In this document: in pieces, positions 1 to 5,681 of the stretch
Layout of the letters: each line of letters starts with the position of its first letter
How positions within the stretch are numbered: the first letter of the stretch is position 1
From: Desulfobacula sp.
Lineage (GTDB): Bacteria > Desulfobacterota > Desulfobacteria > Desulfobacterales > Desulfobacteraceae
Assembly (NCBI GenBank): GCA_029940245.1
Contig: JAOZRF010000213.1
Location: forward strand, 1 to 5,681
Direction: 5' to 3'
Length of the DNA stretch: 5,681 nucleotides
The notes under the pieces: model-generated
Databases searched by the model: none
The model's input: only the letters and a program-made list of their open reading frames with translations
Told to the model about the DNA's origin: nothing
Program-made: the position numbers and the translations under genes

Positions 1-37
1 CTGCCGGCGCCAGCACCAGTGACCACATCACAACCAT
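1..37 (-). CDS. Possible 5' end of the next minus-strand gene (partial)
   Basis: An ATG at 35..37 on the minus strand opens a frame reading MVVMWSLVLAPA before the window ends. This resembles the start of a signal peptide or membrane segment. It lies 42 bases after the stop codon of the large gene, close enough for co-transcription. Against it: no Shine-Dalgarno sequence precedes the ATG, nor the second in-frame ATG at 26..28, and only 12 codons are visible. The upstream in-frame stop is the TGA at 71..73. The call rests on position and hydrophobicity only. Confidence 0.3.
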   Translation of the reverse strand, partial: MVVMWSLVLAPA

Positions 38-79
38 CCGGAGGATAAATTGATTTTTTCTCTGACAGGGTCAAACACA

Positions 80-883
80 TCATTCCTGAACGCATCTTAA
101 CCCGATATTATCATACCTTAAACCGGGACCGACGGTTCCCCTGAAGGAACAGCGAATGGAATTATTGTTCTCATCCAGCACAAAGGAACTGCCTCGAACG
201 ATACGTTCGGTTCCGCTTGAAGGTCCGCCGGGATCGTTGGCCGGGCTCACAGTATAATCAGAATACCAGTCCAGACACCACTCATAAACATTACCCGCCA
301 TATCATAAAGCCCGTATCCGTTGGCAGGATAGCTTCCCACAGGCGCCGCATTTTCGTATCCGTCCCCTGCAAGACCGTAATTGCAATAGGTTCCGTCCGG
401 TTCACTATCGCCCCAGGGGTATTTTTTCCCGGCCAGACCGCCCCGGGCGGCATATTCCCATTCCGATTCCGTCGGCAGACGATAGGTCTTACCGGTTTTG
501 GCGGAGAGCCACTTGCAGTATGCATAGGCTTCATACCAGCTAATGTTGTTCACGGGCATGTCAGCGGCATTGGATTTTTCGGCATTTTTCCAGTAGGGTT
601 CATCAGCCAGATTCCAAGTATCCGGTGCAGCCAATCCCTGAGTCTGGTTATATTTCCAGCCCACCTCCGGGTCATCCACCAAGCCATCTTCGGTGATGAC
701 CCAGAAGGATTTATTGACATATCCCCCGTCCTTTATAAACAGCGCATAGGCCTCGTTCGTTACTTCGTGTTTATACATTTTAAAGGAAGAAAGGGTCACC
801 TGGTGTACTGGTTTTTCATTGTCAATCCCGATGCCGGATTGGTTTCCCATAAGAAAGGTGCCGCCCGGAATAGGGACGGATTC
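80..883 (-). other. C-terminal FGE-sulfatase (SUMF1-fold) domain with incomplete catalytic cysteine pair (residues 1431-1697)
   Basis: Family hallmarks are visible in order: VPIPGGTFLMGN (1433-1443), EKPVHQVTLSSFKMYKHEVTN, MPVNNISWYEAYAYCKWL, RLPTESEWEYAARGG (1565-1579), KYPWGD, the GLYDMAGNVYEWCLDWY block, then a VRG(S)SF strand and a DNIGLRC end. The 267-residue length fits a full domain of the family. Known: FGE oxidises a sulfatase cysteine to formylglycine using two cysteines four residues apart near the C-terminus; many relatives with this fold are instead ligand-binding proteins or ergothioneine/selenoneine-type enzymes. Seen: the second cysteine corresponds to Cys1675, but the place of the first is Asn1670. 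Inferred: not a classical FGE. The fold assignment is firm; the function is open. Confidence 0.92.
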
Positions 884-3800
884 CTGCTCAATAAACTCGG
901 CGGGCTCATCGACCTTCCCATTCACCCAGAAACCTTCACCGGGATTGATGGTTTCCAATAGCTGAAAGCCTTTTCCCTGGGCATAGGCTGCCCCGTGATC
1001 GGCAATCTGGGGCAGATATACGGACCATTTTCCATTTTCCCATTTCCATATCGACTCCATTACAACTTTCAGATAATTTGACACAAGGGCGGCGGGGGAT
1101 ATTGCAGCGGAACCTTTTAAAGTAACCATATTCCATCCAGATGAAAACGAAAGGCCGGCATCGGTATCTGCTTCGGCAAGACAATCGTCATCAACAAGAT
1201 TTATCAACTGATTCAAACCAGTATCGATGTCCACGCTATATCCGATATCCAGGGTGGCCCCGGTCCCGCTGTTCACCCAGAATCCCTCACCTGAATGAAT
1301 GAGCCCTATTGTATCGAACCCCTTGCTCTGGGCATATTCAATAGTAGACGCCGGGCTGTCTTTTGGCAGTGAGACCGCCCATGTATTGTTCTGCCATTTC
1401 CAGAGAGACGAAATTTTATCCTTACTTCCGGCAACCAGTGCATTGATGAAATTGGTATGCGATGTTTTTAAACCCACAAGACTCCATCCCGAAGAAACCG
1501 CCATGGAAGTTTTTTCAGCAGCGCATTTATTGTAAACAACCGGGCCGGATCCAAAACTCTGAAACATGAAGGTTTCAGGTACGTCGCCGTCAAGCTTGAA
1601 ATCGATACTGAACAGGCCTGTTGAATCGGTCTGGGCCGCCTCAGTAACAGGGATACCATCCTGGTTCACCAGCGTCACCATGATATCTTCAAGCGGACTG
1701 TTCGCCAAGCTGAAAAGTTTTCCTTGTATGGTTCCGGTTTTGGTATAGCTTTCCTGGGGGGGCATATACGCCACGACAAATGGAGCAAGACTGCTGACCA
1801 CCTTGGAAGTCGATCGAAACAGCCCCTGATCCTCAACGATAACAGCATCCGTTTTTTCCGTCCAGGAATCAGTTGCCGTATCAAAAACAAAAAGGTGAAG
1901 GTCACTGCTGTCAACCGTCTGTTTGATGGTGTTAATAAGACCGGTCTTTGCAGCTATTTTGGCCTCCAGGGTGCAGTATTGTTTTAATTCATCCCAGTAC
2001 ATCTTTTTGCCGCTACTGTCCGCAACACTGACATCCGCCCCCGTTAAAAAAACATATCCCTGGGACTCCAGCGTCTCCGAGGCCGGGACCTGATAAACGT
2101 TTTTATAGGGAGTCACGGCCACGGTGATGTCCTTTGTCAGGGCTTTGAGATCGATGACGATGGATGCTAAAGCGATTTCCTTCCCGTTGTAATCAAAGGT
2201 GTTGGCTGAAGAAATCGGTTTAGGAACAGGCTTGTTCAGGGCTTTTGTCAGGAAGTCAGGTTTCAGGTTATTGCTTGTCTCGGCATAGGCCCAGTCAATC
2301 CTTCGAACATCCAGGACCACCTTGGTGGTTTTCTCCACGTCCGTAACCACGTTATATGTAAACGACGGGTAGTCCACCACGACCTTGTCAGCCCCATCTT
2401 TCGGGGTCACCACATAAGTGATTTCAAACTGTTCTGAAACCGGGGCAACATATTCTGTTTCCTGAACATCGCCGCCCGTGACCACATCTACAGTGGGGAT
2501 CGTTGCCGGGGGTTCATTCACCTGAATTTTGGTGTGAAGGGTGTACTTTTCTCCGGATTTCGGGGTTATGGTCAAAATTGCTTCATACACCCCCGGGGTT
2601 TCATAATAATGGGTTACAGGCGGGGATTGTGTCAAGTCGTTCGTTTGATCACCGTTAAAATCCCATTCAAAGGTCACAATATCATCAGTCACAACGTTTT
2701 TGACTGAAAAGGAGACCTCAAACGGGGCATCCCCCATTGAGGGAACGGCCGTAATGGTGGGAACCGCCTCTGCCACTTGATAATGCGGCATCTGGCTGTG
2801 GAAATACATATTGACCGAATAGTTGTCCACATCAATCTCAGGGTCTTCTTTATAGGCATAAATCCTGTAGCCGAAATAGCTCCCGCTTTCAAAACCTTCT
2901 GGAATCGTTATGTTCGTTGCGGAGATAAATTCACTTTTAAACACCTGCTCATCCAAATTTTGATAAATTTTCACCCGATACTTCTGCGCATCCTCGACAG
3001 GATCCCATGTAATGGTGTGTTCCCCGGGCACCAACTCACCCTGGACAGGCGAACTGTTGGCCGGAATGGGTATGGTGGAAGGGATTAGTTCATCCAGGAT
3101 CTCGGCGGTATTGCCATCCTGATCCTCCACTTTGAAGGTGTATATACCGGCAGCCTGTGACGGGTCATCAATAATTTCCATAAAATAATAATAAGCGCCA
3201 CCGGATTCCGAGCTTTGGTAAAAATAGAGATCTTTTACAACCCCGCCGCCGGGATATTGGACTTGAACCGACTTGATGGAGCCCGGCACCCCGTCCGGAT
3301 CATTTACGTGCACCCAAAATTCAAGCTCGTAATGCGTCCCTGCACCCCCTGGAGTGCCTACCTGGGCCAGGGCCACGCCTACGTGATCGGTTTCAATTGT
3401 AGGATCAGACGAACCACCGGTAATGCCCTCAATCATAAACTGCGGGGAAAATATATTCCATGTGGAGGATGAACCGGCTGCCGGATTGTTTTCAAAATAA
3501 TCCGGCCATGCTAGCACCCTGTATTTATATAAGGTCTGTTTTTCAAAAAATCCGGAAAAAATCTGAGTCTTGGGATTTGCCGAGTTTTCCACCTGTTCCG
3601 TATATAACCGATTGTTATTTTGATCCTGGATCTGAAACTGGTAGGAGGAGGCTCCGGTCACCGGATTCCATGAAAAATCTATTTGTCCTTCGCCGGTTAC
3701 AGTATATTGAACCGGTATAAAGGAAGAATTTGCAACATTGTCGATGAAAGCGGCTGAAAATGATTCAACAATCGTATGGCTGTTGTTGTTTTTGTCGGTT

Positions 3801-5173
3801 ACAACAAAAGTATAATCGCCTGAAGGAAAGGTGTCGGCGAAATAATTATTCCTGTAGACCCCCCTTTTATCTGTCTTGCTGTAATCATAATACAGGGGCA
3901 GTTGTGTTTCCCCGTCAGGAAAAACAACCTTTGCCGATGCAATGTTTTCCGGTACTTTTTGGGCGTCAAACACTTCAACATAAAAACTTAAATAACTTCC
4001 ATTCAGATGATCTGTCCAGGCCCTTACGCCAAGATCCGATTCAAGGCTGACCAGTGGATCAACAGCCACATTTCCCGTTGAAAAATAAACATGAGAACTT
4101 CTTGAACGACTGTCCTGCTCAAACCACTGGTGACCGCCAAGCGCCTCTATTCGTACTTTATATTCCGTATTTGGATCGAGGATTCCCGGCGGGACGGTAT
4201 AGGCGCCCCCCTTTGTGTATCCCCGCCAGACGGTGCTCCCCTCCATATTATAAATCCTGGCGCGGTACAGGGTGATATCCTGTGAAGTGACAGTCGTCCA
4301 GGTGATGGTGGGGGTCGTCAGGTCGGTTTGCACAATAATGGAATTCATATCTACGATTGGCAGCTCTTTTACGGTAATTGTATCCGTGAAAGTGGAAAAA
4401 TTTCCAGCCGAATCCTTGACCGTATACGTATACACCCCGGATTGAAAGGGTCCGGCGGAATCGGAAAGCCAGTAATTGGCGCTATTTCCATCCTGTGTTC
4501 CATCGATGAACAGATTTTTTTGAGTGACTCCATCAGGATATAATACGGTCACCGTATGTGACGGCGGTTGAGCAATAATTCCGTCCTGGTCTTTGATCAA
4601 GATGTCATGGCCCAGATAAAGGGATGGGCCGGTTTCGCTCATATAGTTATCGGTAAAGGCGCCCCATGAATCAGCACCATTTATGGCAGGTGTGGATAGC
4701 TGGTCATTTTCCGGCCCAGTGTTGATTTTTAACCCGCTCCCGGTTACCTGTCCCTGGCATTCATAGGTCGTGTCGGAATCATATTCAGAACCGCTTACTG
4801 TGACTCCTGTATAGTCATTGGTGAAGGTAAGGACAAGCTGATCCTCCCACCCCATATTCGGATTTTCTTTCGGCTGACCATAAATATATAAATTCAAGGT
4901 GTTGTCGGAAATATTGATTGTCATATCGTAATTATCCTGGTCTTCGTTAACTCCGGAATACTCTGAAACATTCCCGGTTTGAGGGATATATAGATAATCG
5001 TCGTCCACCCCGATTTTATTCTCATCGTTTCCTATATTGATCAGATGATATTCCGGGCTGCAAGGTCCCACACTATATGAAACATCGTATGTCCCGTAAA
5101 ACACTGAATTGTCTGCAAAAACCTCGAAAGGGATAAATACTGCCAAAAGGATGATAGATAATACTATTTTCAT
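80..5173 (-). CDS. Large secreted multidomain protein: Ig/FN3-like modules, PKD, 76-aa repeats, C-terminal FGE-sulfatase-like domain
   Basis: Seen: a 1697-codon open frame begins with ATG at 5171..5173, behind a GGAGG ribosome site, and ends in TGA at 80..82. Residues 1-20 form a signal peptide (charged Lys2, hydrophobic core, VFA/D cleavage). Residues 21-181 are a beta-rich domain I do not recognise. Residues 182-803 hold three Ig-like plus FN3-like pairs; 804-887 a PKD domain with WDFNGD at 837-842; 888-1144 an unassigned region; about 1145-1215 a carboxypeptidase-regulatory-like beta sandwich; 1227-1302 and 1344-1419 two related 76-residue repeats; 1431-1697 an FGE-sulfatase domain. There is no transmembrane helix after the signal peptide and no recognisable sorting tail. 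Known: PKD and FN3 modules are extracellular spacers or adhesion modules. Inferred: an exported surface or extracellular protein presenting the C-terminal domain on a long stalk. Its ligand is unknown. The reading frame is certain; the biological role is not. Confidence 0.96.
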   Translation of the reverse strand: MKIVLSIILLAVFIPFEVFADNSVFYGTYDVSYSVGPCSPEYHLINIGNDENKIGVDDDYLYIPQTGNVSEYSGVNEDQDNYDMTINISDNTLNLYIYGQPKENPNMGWEDQLVLTFTNDYTGVTVSGSEYDSDTTYECQGQVTGSGLKINTGPENDQLSTPAINGADSWGAFTDNYMSETGPSLYLGHDILIKDQDGIIAQPPSHTVTVLYPDGVTQKNLFIDGTQDGNSANYWLSDSAGPFQSGVYTYTVKDSAGNFSTFTDTITVKELPIVDMNSIIVQTDLTTPTITWTTVTSQDITLYRARIYNMEGSTVWRGYTKGGAYTVPPGILDPNTEYKVRIEALGGHQWFEQDSRSRSSHVYFSTGNVAVDPLVSLESDLGVRAWTDHLNGSYLSFYVEVFDAQKVPENIASAKVVFPDGETQLPLYYDYSKTDKRGVYRNNYFADTFPSGDYTFVVTDKNNNSHTIVESFSAAFIDNVANSSFIPVQYTVTGEGQIDFSWNPVTGASSYQFQIQDQNNNRLYTEQVENSANPKTQIFSGFFEKQTLYKYRVLAWPDYFENNPAAGSSSTWNIFSPQFMIEGITGGSSDPTIETDHVGVALAQVGTPGGAGTHYELEFWVHVNDPDGVPGSIKSVQVQYPGGGVVKDLYFYQSSESGGAYYYFMEIIDDPSQAAGIYTFKVEDQDGNTAEILDELIPSTIPIPANSSPVQGELVPGEHTITWDPVEDAQKYRVKIYQNLDEQVFKSEFISATNITIPEGFESGSYFGYRIYAYKEDPEIDVDNYSVNMYFHSQMPHYQVAEAVPTITAVPSMGDAPFEVSFSVKNVVTDDIVTFEWDFNGDQTNDLTQSPPVTHYYETPGVYEAILTITPKSGEKYTLHTKIQVNEPPATIPTVDVVTGGDVQETEYVAPVSEQFEITYVVTPKDGADKVVVDYPSFTYNVVTDVEKTTKVVLDVRRIDWAYAETSNNLKPDFLTKALNKPVPKPISSANTFDYNGKEIALASIVIDLKALTKDITVAVTPYKNVYQVPASETLESQGYVFLTGADVSVADSSGKKMYWDELKQYCTLEAKIAAKTGLINTIKQTVDSSDLHLFVFDTATDSWTEKTDAVIVEDQGLFRSTSKVVSSLAPFVVAYMPPQESYTKTGTIQGKLFSLANSPLEDIMVTLVNQDGIPVTEAAQTDSTGLFSIDFKLDGDVPETFMFQSFGSGPVVYNKCAAEKTSMAVSSGWSLVGLKTSHTNFINALVAGSKDKISSLWKWQNNTWAVSLPKDSPASTIEYAQSKGFDTIGLIHSGEGFWVNSGTGATLDIGYSVDIDTGLNQLINLVDDDCLAEADTDAGLSFSSGWNMVTLKGSAAISPAALVSNYLKVVMESIWKWENGKWSVYLPQIADHGAAYAQGKGFQLLETINPGEGFWVNGKVDEPAEFIEQESVPIPGGTFLMGNQSGIGIDNEKPVHQVTLSSFKMYKHEVTNEAYALFIKDGGYVNKSFWVITEDGLVDDPEVGWKYNQTQGLAAPDTWNLADEPYWKNAEKSNAADMPVNNISWYEAYAYCKWLSAKTGKTYRLPTESEWEYAARGGLAGKKYPWGDSEPDGTYCNYGLAGDGYENAAPVGSYPANGYGLYDMAGNVYEWCLDWYSDYTVSPANDPGGPSSGTERIVRGSSFVLDENNNSIRCSFRGTVGPGLRYDNIGLRCVQE
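917..1144 (-). repeat. 76-residue SSGW/WKW/GEGFWVN repeat, copy 2 (residues 1344-1419)
   Basis: Copy 2 runs from SSGWNMVTLK through ESIWKWENGKWSVYLP and YAQGKGF to NPGEGFWVNG. It is exactly as long as copy 1 and separated from it by a 41-residue acidic linker (1303-1343, with a DDDCLAEADTD stretch). Only the structural positions (SSGW, LK, WKW, W-x-V-x-LP, YAQ-x-KGF, GEGFWVN) are kept, so the duplication is old. It sits directly before the FGE-like domain, 11 residues from its start. Confidence 0.82.
1268..1495 (-). repeat. 76-residue SSGW/WKW/GEGFWVN repeat, copy 1 (residues 1227-1302)
   Basis: Copy 1 runs from SSGWSLVGLK through ISSLWKWQNNTWAVSLP and YAQSKGF to HSGEGFWVNS. It aligns end to end with copy 2 without a net length difference. 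It is rich in tryptophan (five residues), with the WKW triplet and the FWVN end conserved. I recall similar repeats in secreted proteins of Desulfobacterota but cannot name a family. The likely fold is a small beta domain; a binding function is plausible but not shown. Confidence 0.82.
1527..1741 (-). other. Carboxypeptidase-regulatory-like / CnaB-type beta-sandwich (about residues 1145-1216)
   Basis: The pattern G-T-I-Q-G-K-L-F near 1151, followed by S-P-L-E-D-I-M-V-T-L-V and then A-Q-T-D-S-T-G-L-F-S-I-D, is the family signature 'G-x-V-x-(8-10)-P-L-x-x-V-x-V-x-L ... T-D-x-x-G-x-F'. These domains are small extracellular beta sandwiches. The C-terminal edge is uncertain because the stretch leading into the first 76-residue repeat has no family signature. 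Confidence 0.65.
2513..2764 (-). other. PKD domain (residues 804-887)
   Basis: The domain starts at VPTITAVPSMGDAPFEVSFS, contains the diagnostic W-D-F-N-G-D at 837-842, and then HYYETPGVYEAILTI, matching the PKD family's 'H-x-Y-x-x-P-G-x-Y-x-V-x-L-x-V' strand. It is about 84 residues, the usual family length. Known: PKD domains are extracellular Ig-like folds, common in bacterial surface proteins and secreted hydrolases, and serve as spacers or binding modules. The identification is firm; a specific ligand cannot be inferred. Confidence 0.93.
2765..4630 (-). repeat. Three tandem Ig-like + FN3-like two-module units (residues 182-803)
   Basis: The A modules (about residues 182-271, 369-475, 583-698) share a YPDG/FPDG/YPGG turn, then an L-x-x-(D/Y) strand, and close with GVYTYTVKDSAGN, GDYTFVVTDKNNN and GIYTFKVEDQDGN. 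The B modules (about 272-368, 476-582, 699-803) share an I-x-(W/F)-(S/T/W)-x-V core (W292, W502, W723), a tyrosine-bearing second strand (LYRARIY, SYQFQIQ, KYRVKIY) and a late Y-(K/G)-(V/Y)-R-(I/V) strand, which is the fibronectin type III pattern. The copies are diverged, so this is an old internal triplication and not recent slippage. Module edges are approximate. Inferred role: a spacer stalk or carbohydrate/protein-binding array. Confidence 0.75.
5114..5173 (-). other. Signal peptide of the large protein
   Basis: The first 20 residues are one Lys, then a run of Ile, Val, Leu and Ala, then Pro15, and end in V-F-A before Asp21. This is a normal type I signal peptidase site (small residue at -1). 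There is no lipobox cysteine, so a lipoprotein is unlikely. It directs Sec export to the periplasm or beyond. Confidence 0.88.
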
Positions 5174-5177
5174 TTTT

Positions 5178-5182
5178 CCTCC
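5178..5182 (-). promoter_or_regulatory. Ribosome binding site of the large gene
   Basis: On the minus strand the sequence TTTTGGAGGAAAAATG places a perfect GGAGG four bases before the ATG at 5171..5173. The spacing is slightly short but functional. Together with the signal peptide that follows immediately, it fixes the start codon. Confidence 0.85.
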
Positions 5183-5319
5183 AAAAGAATTCCCAATTTC
5201 CTATCCGATAAGAAAATTAATAAAATAAACAATTGCTTAACTGCCACGGACGGATTTGTCAAGACAAGGTTGCATTTTAGCGGAAAGAAAAAAAAGAAAC
5301 AGATTCTCTTCGTTCATGA
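5183..5319. other. Intergenic leader region between the large gene and the plus-strand remnant
   Basis: This stretch is A+T-rich next to the large gene (5205..5240) and purine-rich on the plus strand at 5281..5300. Apart from the weak promoter candidate and the TTGTC-TT-GACAA palindrome, I see no riboswitch-like structure, terminator hairpin, or credible small gene on either strand. Confidence 0.5.
5234..5262 (-). promoter_or_regulatory. Weak candidate sigma-70 promoter with overlapping small palindrome
   Basis: A perfect TTGACA lies at 5257..5262 on the minus strand, but the hexamer 17 bases downstream (TAAGCA, 5234..5239) is a poor -10. The TTGACA forms half of the palindrome TTGTC-TT-GACAA (5256..5267), which could be an operator or chance. 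An alternative -10-like TAAAAT lies upstream at 5274..5279 with only a poor -35 (CTGTTT, 5297..5302). A promoter is expected somewhere here; the exact site is a guess. Confidence 0.25.
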
Positions 5320-5643
5320 ATCATCAATGGCAGCATCAGCGGCTCCACAACGACAGGCGCTCTTTTCCGGCTTAAATGGTTTCTTAAGGCAAAGCCGGAT
5401 ATCATGGTGCTGGCTCTGGGGGCCAGTCTTCTGCCAGGGCTTGCGGCTTTTTCCCTGATGTCGGTTTTGGTGGCCGGTTCCATCAGGAACGGGAGTATTT
5501 TTGTGGCCGGGTTTGCCATCACCATGTTGTAATTCGGGTTTATCGGATTTCCCGCAGCCTTGTTTGTTATTCAGTTGAGTTTAGGGTTTTCATGGGGTAT
5601 TTCATGGTATTTTTTTGACAGCCTTTGGCAGTTTGCCTTTTAA
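5320..5643 (+). pseudogene. Decayed remnant of a hydrophobic membrane-protein gene
   Basis: Read in one frame, this strand gives a coherent hydrophobic protein of 107 codons ending in tandem TAA TAA stops (5641..5646). A cationic stretch (RLKWFLKAKPD) is followed by a membrane-like segment (IMVLALGASLLPGLAAFSLM), another (GSIFVAGFAITML), an in-frame TAA at 5530..5532, and then further hydrophobic sequence (FGFIGFPAALFVIQLSLGF) to the final stop. The frame opens after a TGA at 5317..5319 and its first ATG is at 5404, without a ribosome site, so the 5' part seems lost. The continuity of hydrophobic character across the stop suggests one nonsense mutation in an already truncated copy. I do not recognise the family. 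Alternatives are a 42-residue intact small membrane ORF (5404..5532), or chance: the opposite strand also has an 82-codon frame here. Confidence 0.35.
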
Positions 5644-5681
5644 TAAATCCCCCAGTCCGGCAAAAGGGTTAACGCCACCGC

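Noticed and set aside
61..75. TGAC-AGG-GTCA inverted repeat after the stop of the large gene as a terminator or as a DGR-type downstream hairpin
   Set aside because: The stem is only four base pairs, and on the minus strand it is followed by A-rich, not T-rich, sequence, so it is not an intrinsic terminator. It is too short to support a retroelement hairpin.
40..100. Plus-strand GGAGGA followed by TTG (50..52) opening a 16-codon frame
   Set aside because: It has a good spacing to a Shine-Dalgarno-like sequence, but the frame ends in TAA after 16 codons inside the 3' end of the large gene and has no recognisable features.
217..4543. Numerous plus- and minus-strand open frames of 60-108 codons inside the large gene
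   Set aside because: All overlap the strongly supported 1697-codon frame, have no consistent ribosome sites or domain content, and are explained as shadows of it.
5277..5525. 82-codon minus-strand open frame in the upstream region
   Set aside because: It has no ribosome site and its Pro/Arg/Ser-rich composition looks like the antisense of a hydrophobic protein. The plus-strand reading is more coherent, although neither is certain.
5174..5681. Search for a template repeat matching the C-terminal coding segment at 80..215
   Set aside because: No stretch in the non-coding part of the window resembles that segment on either strand by eye, so any template would have to lie outside the window.

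Overview
The window is dominated by one very large gene on the minus strand (80..5173, 1697 codons). It encodes a secreted, multidomain, mostly beta-rich protein. The N-to-C order is: signal peptide, an unrecognised N-terminal beta domain, three copies of a two-module unit (an Ig-like module followed by a fibronectin-III-like module), a PKD domain, a long region with no family I can name, a carboxypeptidase-regulatory-like (CnaB-type) beta sandwich, two 76-residue 'SSGW...GEGFWVN' repeats, and a C-terminal FGE-sulfatase (SUMF1/formylglycine-generating-enzyme fold) domain. The FGE-like domain lacks one of the two cysteines of the classical catalytic pair, so it is more likely a binding or display domain than a working oxidase.

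The organism cannot be fixed from one gene. Base composition near 50% GC, the secreted PKD/FN3/FGE architecture and the SSGW/GEGFWVN repeats are what I would expect from an anaerobic Desulfobacterota (former Deltaproteobacteria) genome such as a Desulfobacter relative. This is inference from memory of similar proteins.

Layout from left to right: 1..37 holds the possible first codons of a second minus-strand gene that runs off the window (weak support); 38..79 is a short spacer with no convincing terminator; 80..5173 is the large gene; 5174..5319 is its leader, with a clear Shine-Dalgarno sequence and only weak promoter candidates; 5320..5643 on the plus strand reads as the tail of a hydrophobic membrane protein interrupted by an in-frame TAA and lacking a proper start, most likely a decayed gene remnant; 5644..5681 shows nothing I can support.

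No RNA gene, CRISPR array, insertion sequence or reverse transcriptase is visible. The most interesting question is whether the C-terminal FGE/C-type-lectin-fold tail is a variable region of a diversity-generating retroelement encoded outside the window. Nothing inside the window proves it, since no template repeat or reverse transcriptase is present.
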